In this document: piece after piece, positions 1 to 6,197 of the stretch
How the letters are laid out: every line of letters starts with the position of its first letter
Position numbering within the stretch: the stretch's first letter is position 1
NCBI GenBank assembly: GCA_023486985.1
Contig: JAMDEM010000195.1
Coordinates: 1,060-8,084, forward strand
Direction of reading: 5' to 3'
DNA: 7,025 bases
Source: Bacillota bacterium
GTDB lineage: Bacteria; Vulcanimicrobiota; JAMDEM01
The notes under the pieces: generated by a model
Told to the model about the DNA's origin: nothing
The model's database searches: none
What the model saw: only the letters and a program-made list of their open reading frames with translations
Program-made: the position numbers and the translations under genes

Positions 1-262
1 GGATGTATACGAATCAAGGGCAAAAACCGGAGGAATATTAAGATGCTGTGATTTGCTTAAGCCTGAAGAAACAAAAACAGCGCAGTATTCTGATTTCAAG
101 AGTTTATTAAGGTCTTCCGCCACAGGTGAGGAAACGATAAAATTAACTCCCCTGGCTTTAACGCGGGAAACTTCCTCTTCGATTACTCTTTCGGGAAGCC
201 TGTACTTTGGAACGCCGTATCTTAACATTCCTCCGGTTTTTTCCCTTGATTCGTATACATCC
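1..262. repeat. Imperfect inverted repeat, arms 1-44 and 219-262
   Basis: Bases 1-44 match the reverse complement of 219-262 at 42 of 44 positions, with mismatches at 21 and 37, around a 174-base spacer. The 219-262 arm encodes the conserved GGMLRYG region of the flavoprotein, so it is the original; the arm at the window edge is the extra copy. The similarity ends abruptly past base 44. It may be a fold-back chimera at a contig end or a true local inversion-duplication. Confidence 0.85.
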
Positions 263-738
263 ACCGGATAGCCAAGCCTGGCAAGCTCTGCCGCACAGGC
301 AAGCCCGGCCGGACCGGAGCCGATAACAGCAACTTTTTTTTGAATTCCCCCTGCTTCGCTCCTCCCTTTATTAAAGGGGGCTGGGGGGATTTCCCCGGGA
401 ATGTCCACCGGAGCATGATCCATTATATAGCTTTGCAGAGCGCCTATCGCAATCGGGCTGTTTATAAGTTTTGTGCTGCACCCCTTTTCGCATAGGAGTT
501 CGGTTGGACATACTCTTCCGCAGGAGTTCCCCAGAATGTTTGCATCAAAAATAAGACGGGCAGCCCTCTTCAAATTACCCGTCTTTAAAGCCTTGATAAA
601 ACCCGGCACATCAATATCCGCCGGACAGCCTTTCCGGCAGGGTGCGTCAAAACAGTAAAGACATCTTGATGCTTCCTGTAATGCCTGAAAGGATTTTAAG
701 GGCGCTCTTAATTCATTAAAGGAGAGAACTTCTCTCAT
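1..738 (-). CDS. GltD/NfnB/PreT-like Fe-S flavoprotein oxidoreductase, N-terminal 246 codons (cut by left edge)
   Basis: The reading frame is open for 246 codons from ATG at 738 to the window edge, so the C-terminal part is missing. An N-terminal Fe-S domain has Cys26, 29, 34 and 38 (RCLYCFDAPCRKGCP) and Cys73, 77, 83 and 87 (CGRVCP...CEKGC), the usual ligands of two 4Fe-4S clusters in this family. A Rossmann FAD motif, VAVIGSGPAGL, lies at about 136-146. GGMLRYGVPKYRLP at 169-182 is the family's signature. Relatives are the glutamate synthase small subunit, NfnB, and dihydropyrimidine dehydrogenase PreT; they move electrons between NAD(P)H and Fe-S partners. The exact role cannot be decided from this fragment. 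It lies 108 bases downstream of the ferredoxin-like subunit on the same strand, and I see no clear promoter or terminator in that gap, so co-transcription is likely. Residues 115-133 are encoded by a REP-like repeat. The last roughly 14 codons fall in an inverted copy of an upstream part of the gene, so that end of the protein is suspect. Confidence 0.9.
   Translation of the reverse strand, partial: MREVLSFNELRAPLKSFQALQEASRCLYCFDAPCRKGCPADIDVPGFIKALKTGNLKRAARLIFDANILGNSCGRVCPTELLCEKGCSTKLINSPIAIGALQSYIMDHAPVDIPGEIPPAPFNKGRSEAGGIQKKVAVIGSGPAGLACAAELARLGYPVDVYESREKTGGMLRYGVPKYRLPERVIEEEVSRVKARGVNFIVSSPVAEDLNKLLKSEYCAVFVSSGLSKSQHLNIPPVFALDSYTS
343..392. repeat. REP-like palindromic repeat inside the flavoprotein gene
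   Basis: The stretch has a C-run arm (347-351), an inner palindrome CCCTTT/AAAGGG (364-369 and 373-378, loop ATT), and a G-run arm ending GGGGGGATTT (383-392). This arrangement resembles a dispersed repeat seen in many bacterial genomes, usually between genes. Here it is read in frame on the minus strand as a Pro/Gly-rich linker (about residues 115-133: GEIPPAPFNKGRSEAGGIQ) between the Fe-S domain and the FAD-binding domain. Membership of a named family is from memory of the pattern, not from a search. Confidence 0.7.
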
Positions 739-846
739 CTTATCAACTCTCTTTCAAAAACTTTAAATAGATACAAAAAAAACCACTGGAATATTTGGAC
801 AAAAACCTTGTAAATCCTGCTTTCAAGCGGTTTTCCGCAGAGGTTG

Positions 847-1095
847 TTATTTCTTTTTCTCTACAATAATGGCACAGTCGGGGCACTGCATCACGCAAAT
901 ACCGCAGCCTGTGCACTTTTCCATGTCCGGGAGCGGCATGGAAGTGCCGAATACTCCAAGAGTATCTGACCAGTCAAGAGCCTTGAAATTGCAGGCTTCT
1001 ATGCAAAGCCCGCAGCCTTTACAATAGGCTGAAAACATTGTAAGTATTGCCTTTGGACCTTCTTTTGTTGTTCCTTCTATTGCTATTTCCTGCAT
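847..1095 (-). CDS. Two-cluster 4Fe-4S ferredoxin-like (delta) subunit of 2-oxoacid:ferredoxin oxidoreductase
   Basis: The 82-residue protein has two ferredoxin motifs: Cys25, 28, 31 and 35 (CKGCGLCIEAC), and Cys61, 64, 67 and 71 (CTGCGICVMQCP), with an extra Cys74. The first motif is followed by Asn rather than the common Pro. Size and motif spacing fit the delta subunit (KorD/VorD/PorD type), which carries electrons from the catalytic core to external ferredoxin. The start codon lies one base after the stop of the gamma gene, so translation is probably coupled; a GGAGATGG-like site lies in the end of that gene. Cytoplasmic. In most relatives this subunit is encoded before alpha; here it is third, after beta and gamma. 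It could also serve the downstream flavoprotein. The subunit class is confident; the substrate of the complex is not known. Confidence 0.92.
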   Translation of the reverse strand: MQEIAIEGTTKEGPKAILTMFSAYCKGCGLCIEACNFKALDWSDTLGVFGTSMPLPDMEKCTGCGICVMQCPDCAIIVEKKK

Positions 1096-1096
1096 T

Positions 1097-1642
1097 TTAT
1101 GCCACCATCTCCATGCCCCGTCTTAGAGCCTTGACATTCAATTCCCTGAGCCCGGGATCTTTCTCAAATTTCTTTCCCAGTTTCTGGTCAATGACTCCTT
1201 CGACGGATTCAATTTTTACAACATTTGTTGCGCCAAGCACCGCTCCCAAAATGATCATGTTAAAGACTCTGGGGGTAAGCTCACTGTTAGCCACATTGAG
1301 AGCCGGTATTCCTTTTACAGCCTTTGCCTGAGCTTGCGGGCTGTTGCAGTTTGAAGTGGAATCGTATACAAAAACCGTATTCTTTCCCACATATTGTTCC
1401 GTTCTCTCCACCGCCCTGCAGCTTAAAGCAATGACTATATCTCCTTTGATAAATTTGGGGAAGCTTACCGGCTCATCCCCTATCTGGACAAATGCTATGG
1501 AAACTCCGCCTCTCTGCTCCACTCCAAAATTGGGGATGTAGCAGACTTCCTTGTTCTCAGCGACAGCGGCATCCGCCAGTATCTGCGCTATTGTTTGAAC
1601 TCCCTGGCCTCCCTCGCCGGCAAGGATTATTTTACTGAGCAT
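1097..1642 (-). CDS. 2-oxoacid:ferredoxin oxidoreductase, gamma subunit
   Basis: The 181-residue protein has the usual length of a stand-alone gamma subunit of the pyruvate/ketoisovalerate/2-oxoglutarate ferredoxin oxidoreductase family. The N-terminal GEGGQGV (residues 9-15) is the family's glycine-rich motif, followed by the typical YIPNFGVEQRGG segment; the gamma domain is linked to coenzyme A binding in this family. The start at 1642 is supported by a GGAGGA site about six bases upstream. It begins 32 bases after the beta gene and ends one base before the ferredoxin-like gene, so the three form one operon. In two-subunit enzymes gamma is fused to alpha; its separate form here implies a separate alpha subunit, which is not in the window. 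Cytoplasmic. Confidence 0.93.
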   Translation of the reverse strand: MLSKIILAGEGGQGVQTIAQILADAAVAENKEVCYIPNFGVEQRGGVSIAFVQIGDEPVSFPKFIKGDIVIALSCRAVERTEQYVGKNTVFVYDSTSNCNSPQAQAKAVKGIPALNVANSELTPRVFNMIILGAVLGATNVVKIESVEGVIDQKLGKKFEKDPGLRELNVKALRRGMEMVA

Positions 1643-1674
1643 CTTTCTCCTCCATTTAAAAATGTTTATGATAT

Positions 1675-2418
1675 TTATTTCAAACCTTCAGGGACTTTTA
1701 ATTCGCCTACTTTAAAATATTTTGTAAGTTCTTTATCAACAAAATCGAGTGTTTCTCTTGCATTCGTTCTCCAGTTTGTGGGACAGGCGGAAAGAATTTC
1801 CACAAAAGAAAAACCCCTCCCGTCAATCTGGTTCTGGAGAGCCTTCTTCAGCATCTTCTTAAGCTGAACATACTTGGTGACCGTTCCTCTTGCCACATAA
1901 GCCCTATCACTGGTGATGGAAGCAACCATTTCCGGTCCCTGCATCGGAGGACCTGTCTCCTCCACATCTCTTCCGTAAGGAGTGGTTTGAGTTTTCTGTC
2001 CCGGCATGGTAGTAGGTGCCATCTGACCGCCAGTCATGCCGTAATTGGTGTTGTTTATAAGGATACATGTGATTTTTTCGTTTCTAGATGCGGCGTTTAC
2101 CATGTGCCCCGCCCCGATGGCGTAACCGCCTCCGTCGCCCATATAAGCAATGCCTATATGTTCGGGCTTTGCCCTCTTCATGCCCACAATAACCGGAACG
2201 GTTCTGCCATGGTGAGTTTGAACAGAGTCGCAGTTGAAAAAATCCCAGGCAAGAAGGGAGCATCCGATATCGCAGCCGAAAACAGCCTCCTTCTGAATAC
2301 CAAGCTCATCTATAACTTCACCCAGAGCCTTTAACGCAATCCCGTGCCCGCATCCCGGACAGAATTTATGGGGCTTGCTTTTTGCATACCAGGACTCTGG
2401 CATTGCAACTTTTGACAT
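1675..2418 (-). CDS. 2-oxoacid:ferredoxin oxidoreductase, thiamine-diphosphate-binding beta subunit (Vor/Kor-like)
   Basis: The 247-residue protein carries the thiamine-diphosphate and proximal Fe-S cluster part of the enzyme, which oxidatively decarboxylates a 2-oxoacid to acyl-CoA and reduces ferredoxin. CPGCGH holds Cys20 and Cys23; Cys53 (in CDIGCS) and Cys212 (in SACPTNW) sit where the other two cluster ligands are expected. The cofactor motif runs from GDGGG (94-98) to NN (122-123), followed by YGMTGGQMAPTT (126-137), typical of branched-chain (Vor) and 2-oxoglutarate (Kor) types. The second Asp of the common GDGD motif is Gly, as in pyruvate-type enzymes, so the substrate is uncertain. 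An SD site GGGAGG (2431-2426) lies seven bases before the ATG, and a promoter is visible upstream. It is the first gene of the operon, ahead of gamma, delta and the flavoprotein. No alpha gene precedes it: the next upstream gene is an unrelated glycosyltransferase. Confidence 0.93.
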   Translation of the reverse strand: MSKVAMPESWYAKSKPHKFCPGCGHGIALKALGEVIDELGIQKEAVFGCDIGCSLLAWDFFNCDSVQTHHGRTVPVIVGMKRAKPEHIGIAYMGDGGGYAIGAGHMVNAASRNEKITCILINNTNYGMTGGQMAPTTMPGQKTQTTPYGRDVEETGPPMQGPEMVASITSDRAYVARGTVTKYVQLKKMLKKALQNQIDGRGFSFVEILSACPTNWRTNARETLDFVDKELTKYFKVGELKVPEGLK

Positions 2419-2451
2419 TTTATTACCTCCCGGAAAACTTATTCTATTTTA

Positions 2452-2480
2452 ATAATAATATATTATATAAAGTTTGTAAA
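2452..2480 (-). promoter_or_regulatory. Predicted sigma70-type promoter of the oxidoreductase operon
   Basis: On the minus strand, -35 TTTACA (2480-2475) is followed after exactly 17 bases by -10 TATTAT (2457-2452), each close to consensus. The expected start is near 2445, giving a leader of about 27 bases that contains the GGGAGG ribosome site. It lies in the 121-base gap after the glycosyltransferase gene, where I see no intrinsic terminator, so some read-through from that gene is possible. Confidence 0.55.
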
Positions 2481-2539
2481 CCCCTGATTTTGGACAGTTG
2501 TTAGATTTTTCACAATCAAGAAGAAAACTGAAAACCTTC

Positions 2540-3919
2540 CTAATCTATTCCCTCCACGTAGCTGTAACTTTCCGATTCCCTGAATTCTCCTTTTACAGCT
2601 GCCTTTACCATATTGGGCACAGGGTATGGGGCGTGTCCTTTGTGAAAAGTCTTATCCCAGTGAATTGAATTTGTATTCTTAAGGCATTTTATGAACGCCG
2701 TGGGAACTGCCACCACCCAGACAAAATTGTAAAACCAGTAGCGGAAAACCCTTAAAACAAGCTCCACAAAGTTTATTTTTGTATTCTTCCACATCAATAA
2801 AAGCATGGCTGAAAAAAGAAGAACAGATGTCCCGAAAAAAAACCAGGGCGGAATCCAGGAATAAAAGATTACTCCGTGAAAGAGCGTTGCAAAGACAAAG
2901 GTGTAGCCCACCATTATCCAGAGCGATACAGATATTCTTACCATTGATAATGCTCCGTCAATCTTGCGGGAAAAATCCATCTTCGCCGCAAGAAACTGCC
3001 AGAAGTAATCAAATAAGCATTTTAATAGTCCTTCCGCCCACCTGACTCTCTGCCTTAACAGCGCTCCCCATGCTTCAACGCCTTCCTGCCAGAGAACGGC
3101 TTCCGGACAGTACCTCACATGCCAGCCCTTCATCGCCAGCCTTACGGTAAGGTCAAAATCTTCTGTAGTGGACAGCTCATTCCACCCGCCCACATCTTCA
3201 ACTGCCTTCTTCTTTGTTATCTGTCCGTTTCCGCCAAGGCCGGTTAAGCCTTCCATTACATCCTTGGTCATCTGCACATAATGGTTCATTATCGAAAATT
3301 CATCTTCTTGCAGAGATGTGAGAATATTTGTTTTTGCATTGTAAATTCTTACCCTGCCCTGAATGCCGCCCACTTTAGAATCATAAAGATAAGCGACGCT
3401 CTTCTTAAGGAAATCAGGCTCGACCCTGGTGTCGGCGTCAAATACAGCCACCAGTTCACCGTCGCAGTAATTAAGCGCTTCGTTCAGAACGGCTGATTTT
3501 CCGTTTCCGCAGACTTCGGGAGAGCGTCTTACAACTTTTAAATTGAGAAGTTCTTTTTGAAGGCTGGTAAGAATTTCATATGTCCCGTCTGTAGAGCAGT
3601 CATCCATTACTATGACTTCAAAGTTTGGCTTGTTGTTCTTTTTATAATTCATGGAGCAAAGGGATCTCACTGTGGCTTCAATAACATTCTCTTCATTTCT
3701 TGCCGCAATCACAGCGCTTACATATGGCCGGTAACAGTCATTCTTAAGAAATTTTCTGTGCCCGGTTATGAGGGAAATTACCATAAGATAAAGCCCGTAA
3801 AAAGTAAAGAAAAGCATCAGAAGCTGAAGCCACTCAACTCTTTTGACCAGAAGACCGAATATTGCTCCGCTTAAAAGCAAAAAAGCAATAAAAACTGAAC
3901 CATAGATCCAGCTTCTCAT
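2540..3919 (-). CDS. Membrane-bound processive family-2 glycosyltransferase (PgaC/IcaA/NodC-like)
   Basis: The 459-residue protein has two N-terminal membrane segments (about 5-25 and 31-52), a cytoplasmic GT-A domain and a C-terminal membrane region (about 326-355, 362-382 and 390-415). The GT2 signatures are all present: AARNEE (72-77), DDCSTDG (106-112), DAD (161-163), GGNGQ (229-233), TED (252-254) as catalytic base, and QRVRW (290-294), the QxxRW motif of processive synthases. Such enzymes use a UDP-sugar, commonly UDP-N-acetylglucosamine, to build and export a beta-linked chain; the sugar cannot be read from sequence. The ATG is backed by AAGGAG five bases upstream. It is transcribed divergently from a polysaccharide deacetylase, which suggests that the two make and deacetylate one polymer. 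Hyaluronan, cellulose or glycolipid synthesis are alternatives; no PilZ domain is seen. Confidence 0.9.
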   Translation of the reverse strand: MRSWIYGSVFIAFLLLSGAIFGLLVKRVEWLQLLMLFFTFYGLYLMVISLITGHRKFLKNDCYRPYVSAVIAARNEENVIEATVRSLCSMNYKKNNKPNFEVIVMDDCSTDGTYEILTSLQKELLNLKVVRRSPEVCGNGKSAVLNEALNYCDGELVAVFDADTRVEPDFLKKSVAYLYDSKVGGIQGRVRIYNAKTNILTSLQEDEFSIMNHYVQMTKDVMEGLTGLGGNGQITKKKAVEDVGGWNELSTTEDFDLTVRLAMKGWHVRYCPEAVLWQEGVEAWGALLRQRVRWAEGLLKCLFDYFWQFLAAKMDFSRKIDGALSMVRISVSLWIMVGYTFVFATLFHGVIFYSWIPPWFFFGTSVLLFSAMLLLMWKNTKINFVELVLRVFRYWFYNFVWVVAVPTAFIKCLKNTNSIHWDKTFHKGHAPYPVPNMVKAAVKGEFRESESYSYVEGID

Positions 3920-3967
3920 TATTACTCCTTACTATAAATATACTGTAAATATGGGAATTGAAGTCTT

Positions 3968-3996
3968 ATTCTATATTAAAACTCCTTTTCCTTCAA
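3968..3996 (-). promoter_or_regulatory. Possible promoter of the glycosyltransferase gene
   Basis: On the minus strand, -35 TTGAAG (3996-3991) and -10 TAGAAT (3973-3968) are separated by 17 bases. The predicted start is near 3961, leaving a leader of about 40 bases with an AAGGAG site. The -35 lies close to any promoter for the divergent deacetylase gene (weak candidate TTCAAA 3992-3997 and TAAAAT 4015-4020), so the two could be regulated together. Confidence 0.4.
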
Positions 3997-4010
3997 ATTT
4001 CGACAAAAAA

Positions 4011-4025
4011 AGGATAAAATATCCT
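4011..4025. promoter_or_regulatory. Short perfect inverted repeat in the divergent leader
   Basis: AGGATA (4011-4016) and TATCCT (4020-4025) form a perfect 6-bp dyad with a 3-base centre, 20 bases before the deacetylase start. It overlaps the weak -10 candidate TAAAAT (4015-4020), so it could be an operator. It could equally be chance in AT-rich sequence. Confidence 0.25.
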
Positions 4026-4045
4026 GAGCATGAAATATTAAAAAA

Positions 4046-4810
4046 ATGAAAAAAATCATTGTTCCGGCAATTTTTTTGTTTTTAATCTCAGGAATAATTT
4101 TCGGACTGTATTCCCTGGTTAATTATTATCAAAAGGGAAATCCAATTTTGATAGTAACTCCGGAGACCGACGTTAACAGCCTCTATGCAATAACACCCAA
4201 AAAGCTGGCAAAATTTTTCTGGAAGAAAATTCTCGAAAAAACGGGCAAGTCTGAAGAAGAAAAAGTTGTGGCTATTACTTTTGATGACGGTCCTTATCCT
4301 CTTTACACCCCCCTTCTTCTTGACACCCTCTCCAGGTATAACGTAAAGGCAACTTTTTTCGTAATCGGAAAGGACTGCGAAAATTACCCTGAGCTTTTGA
4401 AACGCATCAGCGATGCGGGGCATGAAATAGGGAACCATTCTTATTCTCACGCACGGCTATGCACTCTGGGAACATCGCAGATAGAAGAAGAACTGGGAAA
4501 AGCCAACAGAATAATTGCTAAAATAACAGGGAAATATCCTTTTCTGGTAAGACCTCCCGGCGGACAGTACGATATGGCTTTGCTGAAATTAATACAGAGC
4601 TTCGGATATACAACCGTCCTGTATTCAAACAACCCCGGCGACTGGCGAAAAACCGATAATCTGCTTTATTTCTATAACTGGATATTCAGCCACAACTCAA
4701 GAGGAGGGATTATACTTTTGCACGGCGGGCAGATGCAAACCATAAGATTCCTGCCTTCGGTAATAAAAGAATTAAAAAGAAAAGGATATTTCCCTTTTGA
4801 TAATAATTAA
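4046..4810 (+). CDS. Membrane-anchored NodB-type polysaccharide deacetylase
   Basis: The 254-residue protein starts with Lys-Lys and a hydrophobic stretch (about 4-25) that is either a signal anchor or an uncleaved signal peptide, then a short stem, then a carbohydrate esterase family 4 (NodB) domain from about 73. All five catalytic motifs are present: TFDDGP (78-83; Asp80 as base, Asp81 as metal ligand), HSYSH (131-135; the two metal-binding His), RPPGGQYD (169-176), DW (199-200) and LLHGG (224-228; His226). An active metal-dependent N- or O-deacetylase acting outside the membrane is therefore expected, on polymers such as poly-N-acetylglucosamine, chitooligosaccharide or peptidoglycan. It diverges from the GT2 synthase gene. 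There is no good SD site: the leader is A-rich, with a three-codon ORF (ATG AAA TAT TAA, 4030-4041) ending four bases before the ATG. A peptidoglycan deacetylase is the main alternative. Confidence 0.92.
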   Translation: MKKIIVPAIFLFLISGIIFGLYSLVNYYQKGNPILIVTPETDVNSLYAITPKKLAKFFWKKILEKTGKSEEEKVVAITFDDGPYPLYTPLLLDTLSRYNVKATFFVIGKDCENYPELLKRISDAGHEIGNHSYSHARLCTLGTSQIEEELGKANRIIAKITGKYPFLVRPPGGQYDMALLKLIQSFGYTTVLYSNNPGDWRKTDNLLYFYNWIFSHNSRGGIILLHGGQMQTIRFLPSVIKELKRKGYFPFDNN

Positions 4811-4811
4811 C

Positions 4812-4851
4812 CAGGGAAAATAAAAGGAATGGAAATTCAGGGAAAATAAAA
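4812..4851. repeat. 14-bp direct repeat after the deacetylase gene
   Basis: CAGGGAAAATAAAA occurs at 4812-4825 and again at 4838-4851, 26 bases apart, immediately after the stop codon. It looks like a short local duplication; no function is evident. Confidence 0.7.
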
Positions 4852-4870
4852 AGCACTTTTTCCTCTTATA

Positions 4871-4907
4871 TTCCTCTCCCCACCGGGGAGAGGAAAGGGT
4901 GAGGGGG
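4871..4907. repeat. REP-like palindrome with G-rich tail
   Basis: TTCCTCTCCCC (4871-4881) and GGGGAGAGGAA (4885-4895) form a perfect 11-bp stem with an ACC loop, followed by AGGGTGAGGGGG (4896-4907). This layout resembles dispersed intergenic repeats common in bacterial genomes and is a different type from the element at 343-392. The stem is GC-rich but lacks a T-run, so it is not itself a typical terminator. Confidence 0.65.
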
Positions 4908-4919
4908 TAATAATTCATA

Positions 4920-4952
4920 AAAAAAGCACTTTATGCAAGAAAGTGCTTTTTT
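4920..4952. terminator. Bidirectional intrinsic terminator between convergent genes
   Basis: The left arm AAAAAAGCACTTT (4920-4932) and right arm AAAGTGCTTTTTT (4940-4952) pair perfectly over 13 bp with a 7-base loop. A T-run follows the stem on both strands, so it can end transcription of the deacetylase gene (plus) and of the PLD gene (minus, stop at 4981). The core AAAAAGCACTTT also occurs at 4848-4859 and could pair with the same right arm, enclosing the REP-like hairpin. Confidence 0.88.
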
Positions 4953-4980
4953 ATTCAAAATTCGATTTTGGAAAAATTAC

Positions 4981-6129
4981 TTACGGCTTCGCTCTGGTGT
5001 GATTTGCCCAGTCATCCTGAAATTGCTTCTCAAAAACTGATGAAGTAGCTGTATCAGCGATATCTACATCAGCCTCATGGTTGGAAAGCCGTTTCTGACC
5101 CGGGCTCGTAGAGCCGGTTTTATCCTCGCAGGTAAGCCCGTTATGCGTCCAGTTGGCGCTTCCTATAAGAAGTTCTTTGTTATCAAATACTCCCCACTTG
5201 GCGTGGAGAAGCTGGCGCTTTGAAGTATCGGCATCATACCATCTGACCCCTATTCCTGCTTTCTTCAGCTCATCATAAGCTTTCTTGTTTACGAAAGCCT
5301 GGCTGGGGTCAAAAATTATCTTTACATCAACTCCTCGGGCTTTGGCATCTTTCATTGCCTTTACAACATCGGGGTCAGTGAAAGTATAAACCTCTCCATG
5401 TATACTTTTCTTGGCTCTGTTAACATTGTCAAGGAGAGCTTTTTCAATGTCACTTGAGCCGCCGTTTTCCTCCGGAGGAGCTGTTGTAATGAATTTTATG
5501 TTTCCGGAGGTAACATCATTTTTAGAGGGCTTTGATATGGCTTTCCCTCCGGAAAATGCCCAGTCCTCGTCGAAAAGCTGCTGTGCATCCTTTGCAGCAG
5601 GTCCCTCGATGCGTACATCAGCATCATGGTTTATAGGGGAATTGCTTGACCAGTTCATTCCGCCGATAAGGGCATCTTTTCCGTCAATCACCAAGAGTTT
5701 AACATGGTCTATATTTACAGTATCTGCAGGATAAGTTAAAACATGAACACCGTTTTTCTTTAAATACGCAGCCATATCGGCATTATTAATATTGCCGCTG
5801 GCGGTTTTGCTTGCGTCCAGTATAACCTGGACATTTACACCTCTTTTGGCGGCACCAACTATAAGAGGAAGAAGCTTCTGCTGCTCATCATACCCGGGGG
5901 CGCCCACCGCTCCGTCTTTACCGTCAACCGCCTTGTTTCTCCAGTTATACATTTCAAGCTTGATACTGCTTTTAGCGCTTTTTATCATATCATCGGCAGC
6001 GGTAAAGATGTCTTTGCCGTCTATATCAGGAGTAACCTTATTGGAATCAACAACGGAAAAAGTCTTCCCTGCCGGCTTGGTAAATGACTTTGAAGGATAT
6101 GGCTGGATTGAGTTTACCTTTGAGTCCAT
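4981..6129 (-). CDS. Phospholipase D superfamily protein with two HKD motifs
   Basis: The 382-residue protein has two PLD domains. HKD motif 1 is HVKLLVID with His142, Lys144 and Asp149, followed by GGMNWS (156-161). HKD motif 2 is HAKWGVFD with His309, Lys311 and Asp316, followed by GSANWT (323-328). Both are complete, so an active phosphodiesterase is expected, with the two motifs forming one site. Family members act as phospholipases, cardiolipin synthases or nucleases; sequence alone does not decide which. There is no signal peptide or membrane segment, which argues against a classical cardiolipin synthase and suggests a cytosolic protein or one exported by another route. The first 25 residues are Ser/Pro/Lys-rich (SIQPYPSKSFTKPAGK) and look like a flexible tail. 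The ATG is supported by an AAAGGG site about eight bases upstream. It stands alone, convergent with the deacetylase gene and divergent from the methyltransferase. Confidence 0.9.
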   Translation of the reverse strand: MDSKVNSIQPYPSKSFTKPAGKTFSVVDSNKVTPDIDGKDIFTAADDMIKSAKSSIKLEMYNWRNKAVDGKDGAVGAPGYDEQQKLLPLIVGAAKRGVNVQVILDASKTASGNINNADMAAYLKKNGVHVLTYPADTVNIDHVKLLVIDGKDALIGGMNWSSNSPINHDADVRIEGPAAKDAQQLFDEDWAFSGGKAISKPSKNDVTSGNIKFITTAPPEENGGSSDIEKALLDNVNRAKKSIHGEVYTFTDPDVVKAMKDAKARGVDVKIIFDPSQAFVNKKAYDELKKAGIGVRWYDADTSKRQLLHAKWGVFDNKELLIGSANWTHNGLTCEDKTGSTSPGQKRLSNHEADVDIADTATSSVFEKQFQDDWANHTRAKP

Positions 6130-6169
6130 AACTTCATCCCTTTCTGCATAATTGAGCCTCTATTACTAT

Positions 6170-6197
6170 ATTATCACTTCAAACTAGTAAAAGACAA
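6170..6197 (-). promoter_or_regulatory. Possible promoter of the PLD gene
   Basis: On the minus strand, -35 TTGTCT (6197-6192) and -10 GATAAT (6175-6170) are separated by 16 bases. The start would be near 6163, giving a leader of about 34 bases. The region is AT-rich, so neighbouring registers are possible. A 5-bp dyad TTAAC/GTTAA lies just upstream, around 6202-6216. Confidence 0.4.

Noticed and set aside
222..416. 64-codon minus-strand ORF overlapping the flavoprotein gene
   Set aside because: It lies in another frame of the same strand, over the FAD motif and the repeat; the flavoprotein frame carries all the conserved motifs.
739..846. Possible terminator between the ferredoxin-like gene and the flavoprotein gene
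   Set aside because: The only hairpin (GCGG/CCGC at 827-838) has a 4-bp stem without a following T-run, and the T-run near 780 lacks a stable stem before it.
1987..2334. 115-codon plus-strand ORF opposite the beta subunit gene
   Set aside because: It is antisense to a well-conserved coding region, and shows no motif or ribosome site of its own.
5411..6151. Two plus-strand ORFs of 107 and 119 codons opposite the PLD gene
   Set aside because: Both are antisense shadows of a gene with intact catalytic motifs on the minus strand.
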